From an uncultured Candidatus Saccharibacteria bacterium (lineage in GTDB: Bacteria; Patescibacteria; Saccharimonadia; Saccharimonadales; JAEWBQ01): a stretch of 23,081 nucleotides of DNA. The stretch lies in contig CAMPGV010000012.1 in the NCBI GenBank assembly GCA_946885745.1, forward strand, positions 1-23,081. The letters are read 5' to 3'. Both the position numbers and the translations under genes were made by a program. The notes under the pieces were generated by a model. The model saw nothing but the letters and a program-made list of their open reading frames with translations, did no database searches and was not told the DNA's origin. Of this stretch, positions 15,161 to 21,993 are shown one piece after another (the first letter of the stretch is position 1; each line of letters begins with the position of its first letter).

Positions 15161-15556
15161 ATGAAACGCGCTCACGGCTTTACTGTCATCGAACTCCTTG
15201 TTGCCATCGTCTTTTTAGCAGCAGCTAGCTTGATCTTATTTAGCCAACGCCAAAACTTAATCGCAGGCCAGCGCGACGAGACGCGCAAAACCGCCATCAA
15301 TGCCATGTACTACAGCCTCGAGGAGGTGTTCTACGCCAAGAATGGTTTCTACCCAAGTAAGATTAGCGACAACAACCTCTCGAGCATGGACCCTACCCTC
15401 TTTACTGATCCAGATGGAGATGCTATCAACACCAGCAACTCCGACTACCGCTACGAACCGACCGGCTGTAGCCTAGACGGCAAGTGTAAAAGCTACACAC
15501 TCCGCGGCTTGCTCGAGAAAGAAGCCAACTACATCAAAACCAGCCGCCAAAACTAG
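15161..15556 (+). CDS. Small type IV prepilin
   Basis: 131 residues. A six-residue leader MKRAHG precedes FTVIELLVAIVFLAAASLILF: prepilin peptidase site after Gly6, methylatable Phe7 and the assembly Glu at position 5 of the mature protein (Glu11). After the helix come NGFYPSKI (the shared YP turn) and an Asp-rich segment (DPTLFTDPDGDAI) resembling the calcium-loop region of GspG-type pseudopilins, then CSLDGKCKSYTL with two Cys. This is a single-gene unit between recA and the PH-domain gene. It could be the major pilin or a minor pilin; the compact size is compatible with either. Confidence 0.92.
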   Translation: MKRAHGFTVIELLVAIVFLAAASLILFSQRQNLIAGQRDETRKTAINAMYYSLEEVFYAKNGFYPSKISDNNLSSMDPTLFTDPDGDAINTSNSDYRYEPTGCSLDGKCKSYTLRGLLEKEANYIKTSRQN

Positions 15557-15573
15557 GCGGCTGTTATTTTATT
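15541..15573 (+). terminator. Strong intrinsic terminator overlapping the pilin stop
   Basis: CAGCCGCC / GGCGGCTG, a perfect 8-bp GC-rich stem with a 7-base loop, is followed by TTATTTTATT. The stem begins in the last codons of the pilin, and the stop codon lies at the loop/right-arm junction (15554-15556). Read on the minus strand it is followed by GTTTTG, so it may also end the PH-domain transcript. Confidence 0.85.
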
Positions 15574-16324
15574 CAGTTGCGTCAACCGGGCGGCCATTCT
15601 TAAAGGCCTCAACCGCGTTGTTCAAGATAGCAATCTGCTGTTTTGGCCGCGAGACATAACTAAAGCGATACGTCGTCTCGTCACCCTCGGTACTAAGGCG
15701 GATTGAGCCATAGTTGAACAACGATTGGATAATCCCCTTCTGTTCATAGCTGGCGTCTTCAATATTACTGAGACTTACCGTCTGCTCATGATGCGAAAAC
15801 AGGCTGCTTTGGATCTCCTGGATAACACTCTCGTTTGTTAAAAAGAACTTGTTATTCATATAGACCCAGATCGCAATATAGCCACCTAGCAAAAAGAGGA
15901 TTGTCAGCAAAAAGCCACCAAGATACAGCGGCGCAAGGTCCTCCTGAGCGCCAAAACCAATACCCGACAGTAGCGACGGAAGATTAAAGGTTATCGACAA
16001 AATAATCGCTACAAGAAAGACTGTGATCACCACCGGCGCAAGCAGGCCGATCGGATGCCGACGCACAGCACTAATAACAAACTCTGAATCGCTCAAGTTG
16101 AGACTTGGGAACTGCGCTATTGATTCATCATGACGCGCCTTTATTTCCGGCGTCACTTCCGGTTTAACCGGCTCAACGGCACGGCTAAGGTGTACAACCT
16201 GAGGCTGCGGTGCAGCCGGTGTCGCAACAGGTGGTGCTGCATAAAGTGGGCGCCCCTCACTGTCGTAGGCTACAGGCTTTGGCGTAGCATTAGCATGGTC
16301 ATTGGATGAGGATTCTGGATTCAT
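15569..16324 (-). CDS. PH-domain (YdbS-like) membrane protein
   Basis: 251 residues. A Pro/Ala-rich, polar N-terminus (1-60, with YDSEGRPLYAAPP) leads to two transmembrane helices (about 93-115 and 130-154). A C-terminal bacterial PH (bPH2) domain follows (157-245): FFLTNESVIQE, SLSNIEDASYEQKGIIQSLF, NYGSIRLSTEG. The family is widespread and of uncertain function, usually linked to membrane or envelope stress. It lies downstream of ruvB with its own TATAAT box 6 bases before the ATG. Its last codons run up to the shared terminator at 15541-15573. Confidence 0.88.
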   Translation of the reverse strand: MNPESSSNDHANATPKPVAYDSEGRPLYAAPPVATPAAPQPQVVHLSRAVEPVKPEVTPEIKARHDESIAQFPSLNLSDSEFVISAVRRHPIGLLAPVVITVFLVAIILSITFNLPSLLSGIGFGAQEDLAPLYLGGFLLTILFLLGGYIAIWVYMNNKFFLTNESVIQEIQSSLFSHHEQTVSLSNIEDASYEQKGIIQSLFNYGSIRLSTEGDETTYRFSYVSRPKQQIAILNNAVEAFKNGRPVDATE

Positions 16325-16330
16325 GCCTTT

Positions 16331-16336
16331 ATTATA
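16331..16336 (-). promoter_or_regulatory. -10 box TATAAT of the PH-domain gene (leaderless type)
   Basis: TATAAT on the minus strand ends 6 bases before ATG 16324, inside the 17-base gap after ruvB. The intervening AAAGGC is too close to the ATG to work as a Shine-Dalgarno. Confidence 0.6.
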
Positions 16337-16341
16337 CCAAG

Positions 16342-17364
16342 TTACTCGGTAGTTGGGTGGTCTTTGCCGAGGTGCTTATATCCCTTCAGGGTAACCCGAC
16401 GACCACGCGGCGTTCGTTCAATAAAGCCGATCTGCAGCAAATATGGCTCGTAGAAATCTTCAATCGTCGTTGCCTCGTCACCAGTCAGTGCCGCAATAGT
16501 ATTGAGACCAACTGGATTATTGCCATATGTGTCGATCATACTCGTCAACATTTGCCGGTCAGCCGGATCAAGCCCCATCTCATCCACCTCAAGTAGCGCT
16601 AGCGCCTCTTTGGTGATGACTGTATCGATAATACCGTCACCGTTGACATCGGCAAAGTCACGGACGCGCTTCAGGAGACGGTTTGCAATACGCGGCGTAA
16701 GGCGTGCGCGCGTCGACAGTAGCGCTGCTGATTCGGGATGAATCTCACTCTCAAGGATAGCTGCAGCGCGACTAATAATTTGCCCGATCTCTTCCGGAGT
16801 GTAGAACTCAAGGCGATACAGATGGCCAAAACGGTCGCGAAGTGGTGCCGCGAGGCTACCAGTACGTGTCGTCGCACCGATTACCGTAAATTTTGGCAGA
16901 TCAAGCCGCACACTGCGCGCGGCCGGCCCTTTACCGATGACAATATCAAGCTTAAAGTCTTCCATAGCACTATACAGCACCTCTTCAACTGCGCGACTGA
17001 GACGATGGATCTCATCGATAAAGAGTATGTCGCCATCTTGGAGATTTGTAAGAATGCTCGCCAAATCCCCCGCCCGCTCAATAGCAGGGCCAGCCGTCAC
17101 GCGGATATTCGTCCCCATCTCATTGGCAATAACTGTTGCCATAGTCGTCTTACCAAGCCCGGGAGGGCCGTAGAGCAACACATGATCAATCGGCTCGCCG
17201 CGCTTCTTGGCAGCTTCAATCGCGAGCTTCAGATTCTTCTTGAGGCGTTCCTGACCAATATAATCATCAAACCGCTGCGGACGCAGGGTTACCTCAATCT
17301 GCTGCTCATCGACATCTTCGTCGTGAACGCTTGTATCAACAATTCGCTCGATAGCCATAATCAT
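16342..17364 (-). CDS. ruvB: Holliday junction branch migration ATPase RuvB
   Basis: 340 residues. N-terminal [12 protein letters not shown] (27-38), Walker A GPPGLGKT (66-73), Walker [11 protein letters not shown] (113-122), sensor motif GATTRTGSL, and [12 protein letters not shown] with the arginine-finger region. The C-terminal winged helix contains GLNTIAAL and [11 protein letters not shown]. RuvB forms hexameric rings driven by ATP that pump DNA through the RuvA-Holliday junction complex. Two starts are possible (17364 and, two codons in, 17358). A TATACT box ends 5 bases before 17364, which favours a leaderless ATG there. It is separated from ruvA by a HIT-family gene. Confidence 0.98.
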   Translation of the reverse strand: MIMAIERIVDTSVHDEDVDEQQIEVTLRPQRFDDYIGQERLKKNLKLAIEAAKKRGEPIDHVLLYGPPGLGKTTMATVIANEMGTNIRVTAGPAIERAGDLASILTNLQDGDILFIDEIHRLSRAVEEVLYSAMEDFKLDIVIGKGPAARSVRLDLPKFTVIGATTRTGSLAAPLRDRFGHLYRLEFYTPEEIGQIISRAAAILESEIHPESAALLSTRARLTPRIANRLLKRVRDFADVNGDGIIDTVITKEALALLEVDEMGLDPADRQMLTSMIDTYGNNPVGLNTIAALTGDEATTIEDFYEPYLLQIGFIERTPRGRRVTLKGYKHLGKDHPTTE

Positions 17365-17369
17365 TTACT

Positions 17370-17375
17370 AGTATA
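17370..17375 (-). promoter_or_regulatory. -10 box TATACT of ruvB (leaderless type)
   Basis: TATACT on the minus strand lies in the 13-base gap between the HIT gene and ruvB, 5 bases before the ATG. ruvB may therefore be expressed apart from ruvA. Confidence 0.5.
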
Positions 17376-17377
17376 CC

Positions 17378-17839
17378 TTATTTAAGGTGAGATTGGATGA
17401 CGGCGGCGATACTATGTAACATTTCCGAGGAAACCGGGTGGGCTGATCGCTCCTTTGGCGGGTATAATTCCGTATCATAAAACGCCTCACCACTAAACTC
17501 GGTCGCTTGCGTGTAGCGAGGGTGAAAATGCCAGTGCACATGCGTCGGCTGACCGGCAACAATTGCATTATTCATAAGACACGACCAATTAAAATGACTC
17601 GGGCTAAACGCACGGCTTGTCGCCTCTTCGAGTTGCCGCATCACTTCATGCAGCTCAGTCCATTCATCTACTGTCAAATGGCTAATTGCAGCCTTATGCT
17701 CACGTAGCGTAATAAACATTTTCCCCAATGTTCGCTGGTCACTGTCCAGTACCGCTCGCCAGTGTGGAGTTTCTAGAACTACCACGTCTTTGTTATTGTT
17801 TTGCGTCGCAAGGATAGGACAAATCTCGCAACCAGTCAC
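17378..17839 (-). CDS. HIT-family nucleotide hydrolase/transferase
   Basis: 153 residues starting at GTG. The histidine-triad motif is HVHWHFHPR (100-108, active-site His at 104), typical of HIT proteins that cleave nucleoside phosphoramidates, AMP-lysine or dinucleoside polyphosphates. An N-terminal CEIC pair (Cys4, Cys7) resembles the zinc-binding CxxC seen in many HIT proteins. The central part (WRAVLDSDQRTLGKMFITLREHK) is the usual HIT beta core. A Shine-Dalgarno (AAGGGG) inside the 3' end of ruvA sits about 5 bases before the GTG, so the gene is read from the ruvA transcript. Why it sits between ruvA and ruvB is not known; a link to adenylated intermediates of DNA ligation is speculation. 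Confidence 0.93.
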   Translation of the reverse strand: MTGCEICPILATQNNNKDVVVLETPHWRAVLDSDQRTLGKMFITLREHKAAISHLTVDEWTELHEVMRQLEEATSRAFSPSHFNWSCLMNNAIVAGQPTHVHWHFHPRYTQATEFSGEAFYDTELYPPKERSAHPVSSEMLHSIAAVIQSHLK

Positions 17840-17841
17840 AC

Positions 17842-18417
17842 TTACCCCTTAAGTGCCTGTGTTACTCGTTCAGCTGTTGAAAGATCGGTTGAGACCCCTT
17901 CGAGAGCACGCGTAGCATCATTTAAGTTGTAACCCAGTGCCATCAGTGCCTCAAGCGCTTCGTCATTGTGGTTCATTGTCTGAACAGCGCCCGTTGATGT
18001 CGTGTTGTAGACAATTGGCATACCAACCTTATCAGAAAGATCAACGACCACTCGTTCGGCTGTCTTCTTACCAACGCCAGTCGCCTTCGTAATAAACGCC
18101 GCATCACTATTGGCAATTGCATTACGCACCGTTTCACTTTCACCCAGGCTCAGTATCGCGAGCGCTGCTTTTGGACCCACGCCTTGGACAGTAATCAGAA
18201 GTTCAAAAAGCTTTTTGGCGGCCAAGCTTGAAAAACCAAATAACTCTTGGGACTGTTCGCGGATATGATGATGGGTAAAGAGTTTGATTGGCTCGTTTAG
18301 CAAAGCTGCTTCGTAGTCGGTTGCAGCAACAGCTACCTCATAACCCACCCCGTGAACGTCAACAATTAATGAAGAGTTAAATTTTTCGGCGACAACGCCA
18401 GAGACATGTGCAATCAT
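17842..18417 (-). CDS. ruvA: Holliday junction-binding protein RuvA
   Basis: 191 residues. An OB-fold N-terminus (MIAHVSGVVAEKFNSSLIVD, VHGVGYEVAV) is followed by tandem helix-hairpin-helix motifs (TVQGVGPKAALAILSL and KATGVGKKTAERVVVDL) and a C-terminal domain III of about 45 residues (NDEALEALMALGYN) that regulates RuvB. Tetrameric RuvA binds the four-way junction and loads RuvB. TACAAT ends 6 bases before the ATG and after the PBP1A stop, so the gene probably has its own leaderless start. The HIT gene follows after 2 bases. Confidence 0.96.
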   Translation of the reverse strand: MIAHVSGVVAEKFNSSLIVDVHGVGYEVAVAATDYEAALLNEPIKLFTHHHIREQSQELFGFSSLAAKKLFELLITVQGVGPKAALAILSLGESETVRNAIANSDAAFITKATGVGKKTAERVVVDLSDKVGMPIVYNTTSTGAVQTMNHNDEALEALMALGYNLNDATRALEGVSTDLSTAERVTQALKG

Positions 18418-18423
18418 ACCCCT

Positions 18424-18429
18424 ATTGTA
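18424..18429 (-). promoter_or_regulatory. -10 box TACAAT of ruvA (leaderless type)
   Basis: TACAAT on the minus strand followed by AGGGGT and the ATG. The AGGGG lies only 1 base from the ATG, too close for a Shine-Dalgarno, which supports reading it as promoter spacer. Confidence 0.5.
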
Positions 18430-18431
18430 CC

Positions 18432-20723
18432 CTACCGAGTAGGCGTTGGGGATGATTGGGTGGTCGGGCCGGTTGGTGAAGTGCCGCCACCCGTACCAGA
18501 CCCAGTATCGCCACTGTCACCAGATCCGTCATCCGGTGGCGTCGTGGCATCGCCGCTACTGTCAGTAGGCGGCTCCTGAGTTTCCTCAGTCTCTTCCGTT
18601 TGCTCTTCCTTCTTAGGCTTCTTTTCTTCTTCTTTTTTCTCTTCCTTTGGCGTCTCCACGGTAGGTGTACAACTGTTCGTTGGTAACGCAGTCACAAGGA
18701 AGTACTCTTCGTATGTACCGTTGCCGCCGCTCGTTGCGAGGCCGCCATTGCTTGAACAAACCGAACGCTTGACGACATTTTCAGGCACAGGGAACTGCGC
18801 GTTAGGCTGCCCTGTGAGCGCTTTTTGCATCGTACGCACCCAAATCGGTCCGGCCATGCCAGAACCACCATTGAGCATAATTTCGTTATTATTGTTACCC
18901 ACCCAAATACCGAGCGCCAACTGAGGCGTGTAACCAATCGTCCAGGCGTCACGTGAGTCATCGGTTGTACCCGTCTTGACTGCCGCCGTACGGCCCGACA
19001 CGGTTAAGCTAGAGCCAAAGATAGGTGAGCGGGCTTGGTTGTCAGAGAGAATACTTGAGATTAGATACGCACCCTGCGGACTAATCACCTGCTCGCTCTT
19101 CCCATTTGATGTAAAGATTGTTCGTTTATACTTGTCACTCACCTGTTGGATCAACTCGGGCTTAAATTGCTGGCCAGCATTGGCAAATGCCGCGTAAGCG
19201 TTCGTCATCTGCATCAATGGAGCCTCTGCTGTACCGAGCGCGAGCGATAGGCCGTAATCGGCTTTGTCGTTGATCGCCGTAATGCCCATGCGATTTGCCG
19301 CACTCACCGTACTCTTAACGCCTAGTTTTTGCATCACCTCAACACTTGGTACGTTCAGCGACTGACTAATTGCACTCCGCGTCGTGACATCACCACGGAA
19401 GCGACGGTCGGCATTTTGTGGCGAATAACCCCCGAAGTCAGTTGGCTTGTCATGTAGAATTGTCGCCGGAGTAATGACCCCTTCGGCCAGTGCCTGGGCA
19501 TAATAGATAGATTTAAAACTAGAACCTGGCTGACGAGCCGTCGTGGCCATATTGACATTGCCCCAATCGGGGTTCGTCCAGTCGGCACTACCCACAAGAG
19601 CGCGCACCTCACCAGTCGTTGGATCGATTGCAACACCACCAGCGTTACTACCACCGTTTGCCTGGATAAAACGCATATGATTTGTAATATTATCTTGCAA
19701 AGTCTGCTGGAGCGACGCATCAAGAGTGGTCTTCACCTGATAGCCTGAACGCTGCACCTTTTCTTCGCCATACTTTTCGTTAAGCTCATCAATCACCATC
19801 TCAGCAAAGTGCGGCGCTATACTTTCAGCAATCATTGAACCGGACGATGCGTACGTTAACTCTTCAGCTTCAGCTGCCTCTTTATCGGCTGCGGTGATAT
19901 AGCTATTATCAACCATGCGCTTTAACACGGTTGATTGTCGTTCTTTTGCATACTCAGGGTTGCCCGTAATAGGCGAGTAGGTGTTTGGAGCTGGTAGTAG
20001 TCCAACCAACATAGAGCTTTGCGCCAGTGTCAACTTGTCAGGTGTTGTGCCGAAGTAGTACTTAGCCGCATCCTCAATACCAAATGCCTGTCCACCAAAG
20101 AATGCCGAGTTAAGGTACATCTCAAGAATTTCATCTTTACTGTACGTATTCTCAATTGCCACTGCCACCGAAAAGGCCTGGTAGGTACGCAGGAAGGTTC
20201 GATCACTAGAGAGCAGGGTGATCTTTGCTAGTTGCTGAGTCAGGGTCGAGCCACCGAACGTACTACCGCCAGTGACCACATAGGTGTAGACAGCGCGCAG
20301 AGTACTGAGCGGCGAAAAACCTTTGTGTTTATAGAAATCTTTATCCTCGGCCGCCACAACTGCGTCGCGCATTGGCTGAGAAATAGAAGCTAGCGGCACG
20401 ATATCCCGCCGCTCCGCCTTACCGGTACTATAAAGAACTGTCTCATTATCATTAGCGTAGAGCACAATACCCGTATTATTACGGTTCATCAGACTATCTT
20501 TGTTAGCAATATCTTTTGCGAAGTATAGGTAGGTCAAAAATGGAATAATCAACGCAAAGACAACAAGCGGCACACCAAAGAAGACGAGCTTTTTCTTCCA
20601 GCTCAGTGACTTGAACCATGCCCATGCGCCACCTAAGCGGCGGGCTTTCCATTTTGTGCGACGGGCGAGTGAGGCACGGCGGCGGGCTGGTGCGACGGAT
20701 TTCGGCGTTTCTTTAGGAATCAT
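18432..20723 (-). CDS. Bifunctional penicillin-binding protein 1A (glycosyltransferase/transpeptidase)
   Basis: 763 residues. A very basic cytoplasmic N-terminus (1-44, many Arg/Lys) and a transmembrane helix (about 45-69) precede a GT51 glycosyltransferase domain. This has VVAAEDKDFYKHKG with catalytic Glu126, GGSTLTQQLAK (157-167) and EMYLNSAFFGG. The transpeptidase has PGSSFK (Ser401 nucleophile, Lys404), SLN (455-457) and KTGT (583-586). It polymerises and cross-links peptidoglycan on the outer face. The C-terminal tail (about 690-763) is a Lys/Glu-rich run followed by Ser/Gly/Asp/Thr/Pro low complexity, with no obvious domain. The ATG at 20723 is set by a TATACT box 6 bases upstream, with a dyad overlapping the promoter. 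Position between ruvC and ruvA is unusual outside CPR. Confidence 0.96.
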   Translation of the reverse strand: MIPKETPKSVAPARRRASLARRTKWKARRLGGAWAWFKSLSWKKKLVFFGVPLVVFALIIPFLTYLYFAKDIANKDSLMNRNNTGIVLYANDNETVLYSTGKAERRDIVPLASISQPMRDAVVAAEDKDFYKHKGFSPLSTLRAVYTYVVTGGSTFGGSTLTQQLAKITLLSSDRTFLRTYQAFSVAVAIENTYSKDEILEMYLNSAFFGGQAFGIEDAAKYYFGTTPDKLTLAQSSMLVGLLPAPNTYSPITGNPEYAKERQSTVLKRMVDNSYITAADKEAAEAEELTYASSGSMIAESIAPHFAEMVIDELNEKYGEEKVQRSGYQVKTTLDASLQQTLQDNITNHMRFIQANGGSNAGGVAIDPTTGEVRALVGSADWTNPDWGNVNMATTARQPGSSFKSIYYAQALAEGVITPATILHDKPTDFGGYSPQNADRRFRGDVTTRSAISQSLNVPSVEVMQKLGVKSTVSAANRMGITAINDKADYGLSLALGTAEAPLMQMTNAYAAFANAGQQFKPELIQQVSDKYKRTIFTSNGKSEQVISPQGAYLISSILSDNQARSPIFGSSLTVSGRTAAVKTGTTDDSRDAWTIGYTPQLALGIWVGNNNNEIMLNGGSGMAGPIWVRTMQKALTGQPNAQFPVPENVVKRSVCSSNGGLATSGGNGTYEEYFLVTALPTNSCTPTVETPKEEKKEEEKKPKKEEQTEETEETQEPPTDSSGDATTPPDDGSGDSGDTGSGTGGGTSPTGPTTQSSPTPTR

Positions 20724-20729
20724 ACTTCC

Positions 20730-20735
20730 AGTATA
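20730..20735 (-). promoter_or_regulatory. -10 box TATACT of the PBP1A gene (leaderless type)
   Basis: TATACT on the minus strand, 6 bases (GGAAGT) before the ATG. A second TATACT with a downstream AAAGGAGAGG stretch lies ~55 bases further upstream and may mark an alternative start. Confidence 0.55.
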
Positions 20736-20750
20736 GTCGATATTCGACTA
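20734..20750. promoter_or_regulatory. Dyad TAGTCGA-N3-TCGACTA at the PBP1A promoter (candidate operator)
   Basis: Perfect 7-bp arms around a 3-base centre, overlapping the upstream end of the -10 box and the -10/-35 spacer. This is the usual place for a repressor site. I do not recognise the binding protein. Confidence 0.4.
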
Positions 20751-20821
20751 CTGTACAGGCCACCCTTGGGGACCTCTCCTTTACAACAAGTATATACCCC
20801 CAAACTGAAAGCAACCTGAAG

Positions 20822-21295
20822 CTAGACGCGACGCATAAAGGCGCACATAATCGCCGCTGCAAGCGCATCGGCACAGTCGTCAGGCTTTGGCACCTCTTTG
20901 AGCCCAAGCTGAATACGCACCATTTCCTGGACCTGTTTTTTATCCGCCTTACCGTAGCCGGTAATCGTCTGCTTGATCTGCAGTGGCGTATACTCTTCTA
21001 TCTGCAAGTTAGCTTGTTTACCGGTGAGCATGGCCACGCCACGGGCATGCGAAACACTCATGGCCGTTGTGACATTCTGCGCAAAGAATAGTTTTTCGAT
21101 TGCCATCACCGTGGGCTTGGTGTCGGCAATAATGCCCGTAAGACCGTTGTAAATTTCTTCAAGGCGGTCGGGCAGGGGAGTGTGCGGAGGCGTTGTAATC
21201 ACTCCGGCGTCTACCATTTTCACCTTCCCATTGATCACATCGATCACCCCAAAGCCGAGAATACCTGTGCCCGGGTCAATTCCTATTATTCTCAT
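20822..21295 (-). CDS. ruvC: Holliday junction resolvase RuvC
   Basis: 157 residues. RNase H-like fold with the four acidic active-site residues in place: Asp7 (IIGIDPGTG), Glu67 (MAIEKLFF), Asp140 and Asp143 (PDDCADALA). RuvC cleaves Holliday junctions symmetrically in complex with RuvAB. It is separated from ruvA by the PBP1A gene rather than adjacent to it, but on the same strand. The GCTATAAT box ending 7 bases before the ATG predicts a leaderless transcript. The 98 bases after it hold the PBP1A promoter region; I see no strong terminator there, so read-through into PBP1A is likely. Confidence 0.97.
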   Translation of the reverse strand: MRIIGIDPGTGILGFGVIDVINGKVKMVDAGVITTPPHTPLPDRLEEIYNGLTGIIADTKPTVMAIEKLFFAQNVTTAMSVSHARGVAMLTGKQANLQIEEYTPLQIKQTITGYGKADKKQVQEMVRIQLGLKEVPKPDDCADALAAAIMCAFMRRV

Positions 21296-21302
21296 TTACC
21301 CT

Positions 21303-21308
21303 ATTATA
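21303..21308 (-). promoter_or_regulatory. -10 box TATAAT of ruvC (leaderless type)
   Basis: GCTATAAT on the minus strand, 7 bases (AGGGTAA) before ATG 21295. Same core as the promoters at 1121, 10171 and 15147. Confidence 0.65.
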
Positions 21309-21329
21309 GCCGCTCACACCCGGTGACGA

Positions 21330-21938
21330 CTACTTAAATGTAAAGGATGTCACCACTTGCCGGTATGCTGCGTCGTACTGTGACTTTTGATCTTTTGCGA
21401 CCTTAAAGATAATTTGATACGTCGTATCGCCACGGACCGCCTCGGTAATATAGCGAGTGCCTTCGTAGTTAAGCGTGTAGCTCTGCCCCTCGGCACCACC
21501 AAGTGTCGTCTTTTTGATGTCGGTGTAAATTCCAGCCGGGAGTCCGTCAGGATTTTTAATTAGCTGATCGTACGTAATGCCTTCAGAAGAGGGGAATGTT
21601 CGAATATAAATCCCCGCCCCAGTCTTCACGTCAAACCCTTCCAGAGTAAGATTTTTCGTTTCGAGCGACGGGTTGTTGTTGGTCGCCTTATCTCCTTGCT
21701 GCAGTACCCAACCCTCGGTCGGATATGCGAAGCTATAGTTATCAGTTGCATACTGCTTTTCATTGTCATCAGCCTTCGACTGAGCATTACCACTAGTCAT
21801 CACTGAGGGCGCAACCGCCTGCTGACCTCCACTATAGTCAAGCCAGTACGCGTAGCCGATCCCCACGAGGAGACCAATAGTCACAATAGCGATTACACCA
21901 GTTCGAGCGGACCTAAATGTATGTAATTTATTCAACAT
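21330..21938 (-). CDS. Membrane-anchored extracytoplasmic protein of unknown function
   Basis: 202 residues from the ATG at 21938. The ORF can be extended to a GTG at 21953, but that GTG directly precedes the TATATT promoter box, so it cannot be on the main transcript. A basic N-terminus and one transmembrane helix (about 14-32, TGVIAIVTIGLLVGIGYAY) are followed by a polar spacer and a ~145-residue soluble domain: YSFAYPTEGWVLQQG, GFDVKTGAGIYIRTFPSSEG, YTLNYEGTRYITEAVRGDTTYQIIFK, ending YRQVVTSFTFK. The pattern (FxxPxGW near the front, final 'S F T F') is reminiscent of PsbP/DUF1795-like folds, but I cannot name the family. There are no Cys in the outer domain. It lies between the lamin-tail protein and ruvC. 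Confidence 0.82.
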   Translation of the reverse strand: MLNKLHTFRSARTGVIAIVTIGLLVGIGYAYWLDYSGGQQAVAPSVMTSGNAQSKADDNEKQYATDNYSFAYPTEGWVLQQGDKATNNNPSLETKNLTLEGFDVKTGAGIYIRTFPSSEGITYDQLIKNPDGLPAGIYTDIKKTTLGGAEGQSYTLNYEGTRYITEAVRGDTTYQIIFKVAKDQKSQYDAAYRQVVTSFTFK

Positions 21939-21944
21939 AACTTG

Positions 21945-21950
21945 AATATA
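21945..21950 (-). promoter_or_regulatory. -10 box TATATT of the gene at 21938 (leaderless type)
   Basis: TATATT on the minus strand ends 6 bases (CAAGTT) before ATG 21938. This decides the start against the upstream in-frame GTG. Confidence 0.55.
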
Positions 21951-21993
21951 CACCTAGGTGGAAAAATGAGCAAAGTACGCCACCTACTCCGCA

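Noticed and set aside
16738..17385. 215-codon open frame antisense to ruvB
   Set aside because: RuvB on the opposite strand has all family motifs; the antisense product has no recognisable domain.
20713..20907. 64-codon minus-strand ORF spanning the end of ruvC and the PBP1A start
   Set aside because: Not accepted as a gene: its first half overlaps ruvC coding sequence in another frame and there is no start signal. Only the last 16 codons are mentioned as a possible leader peptide.
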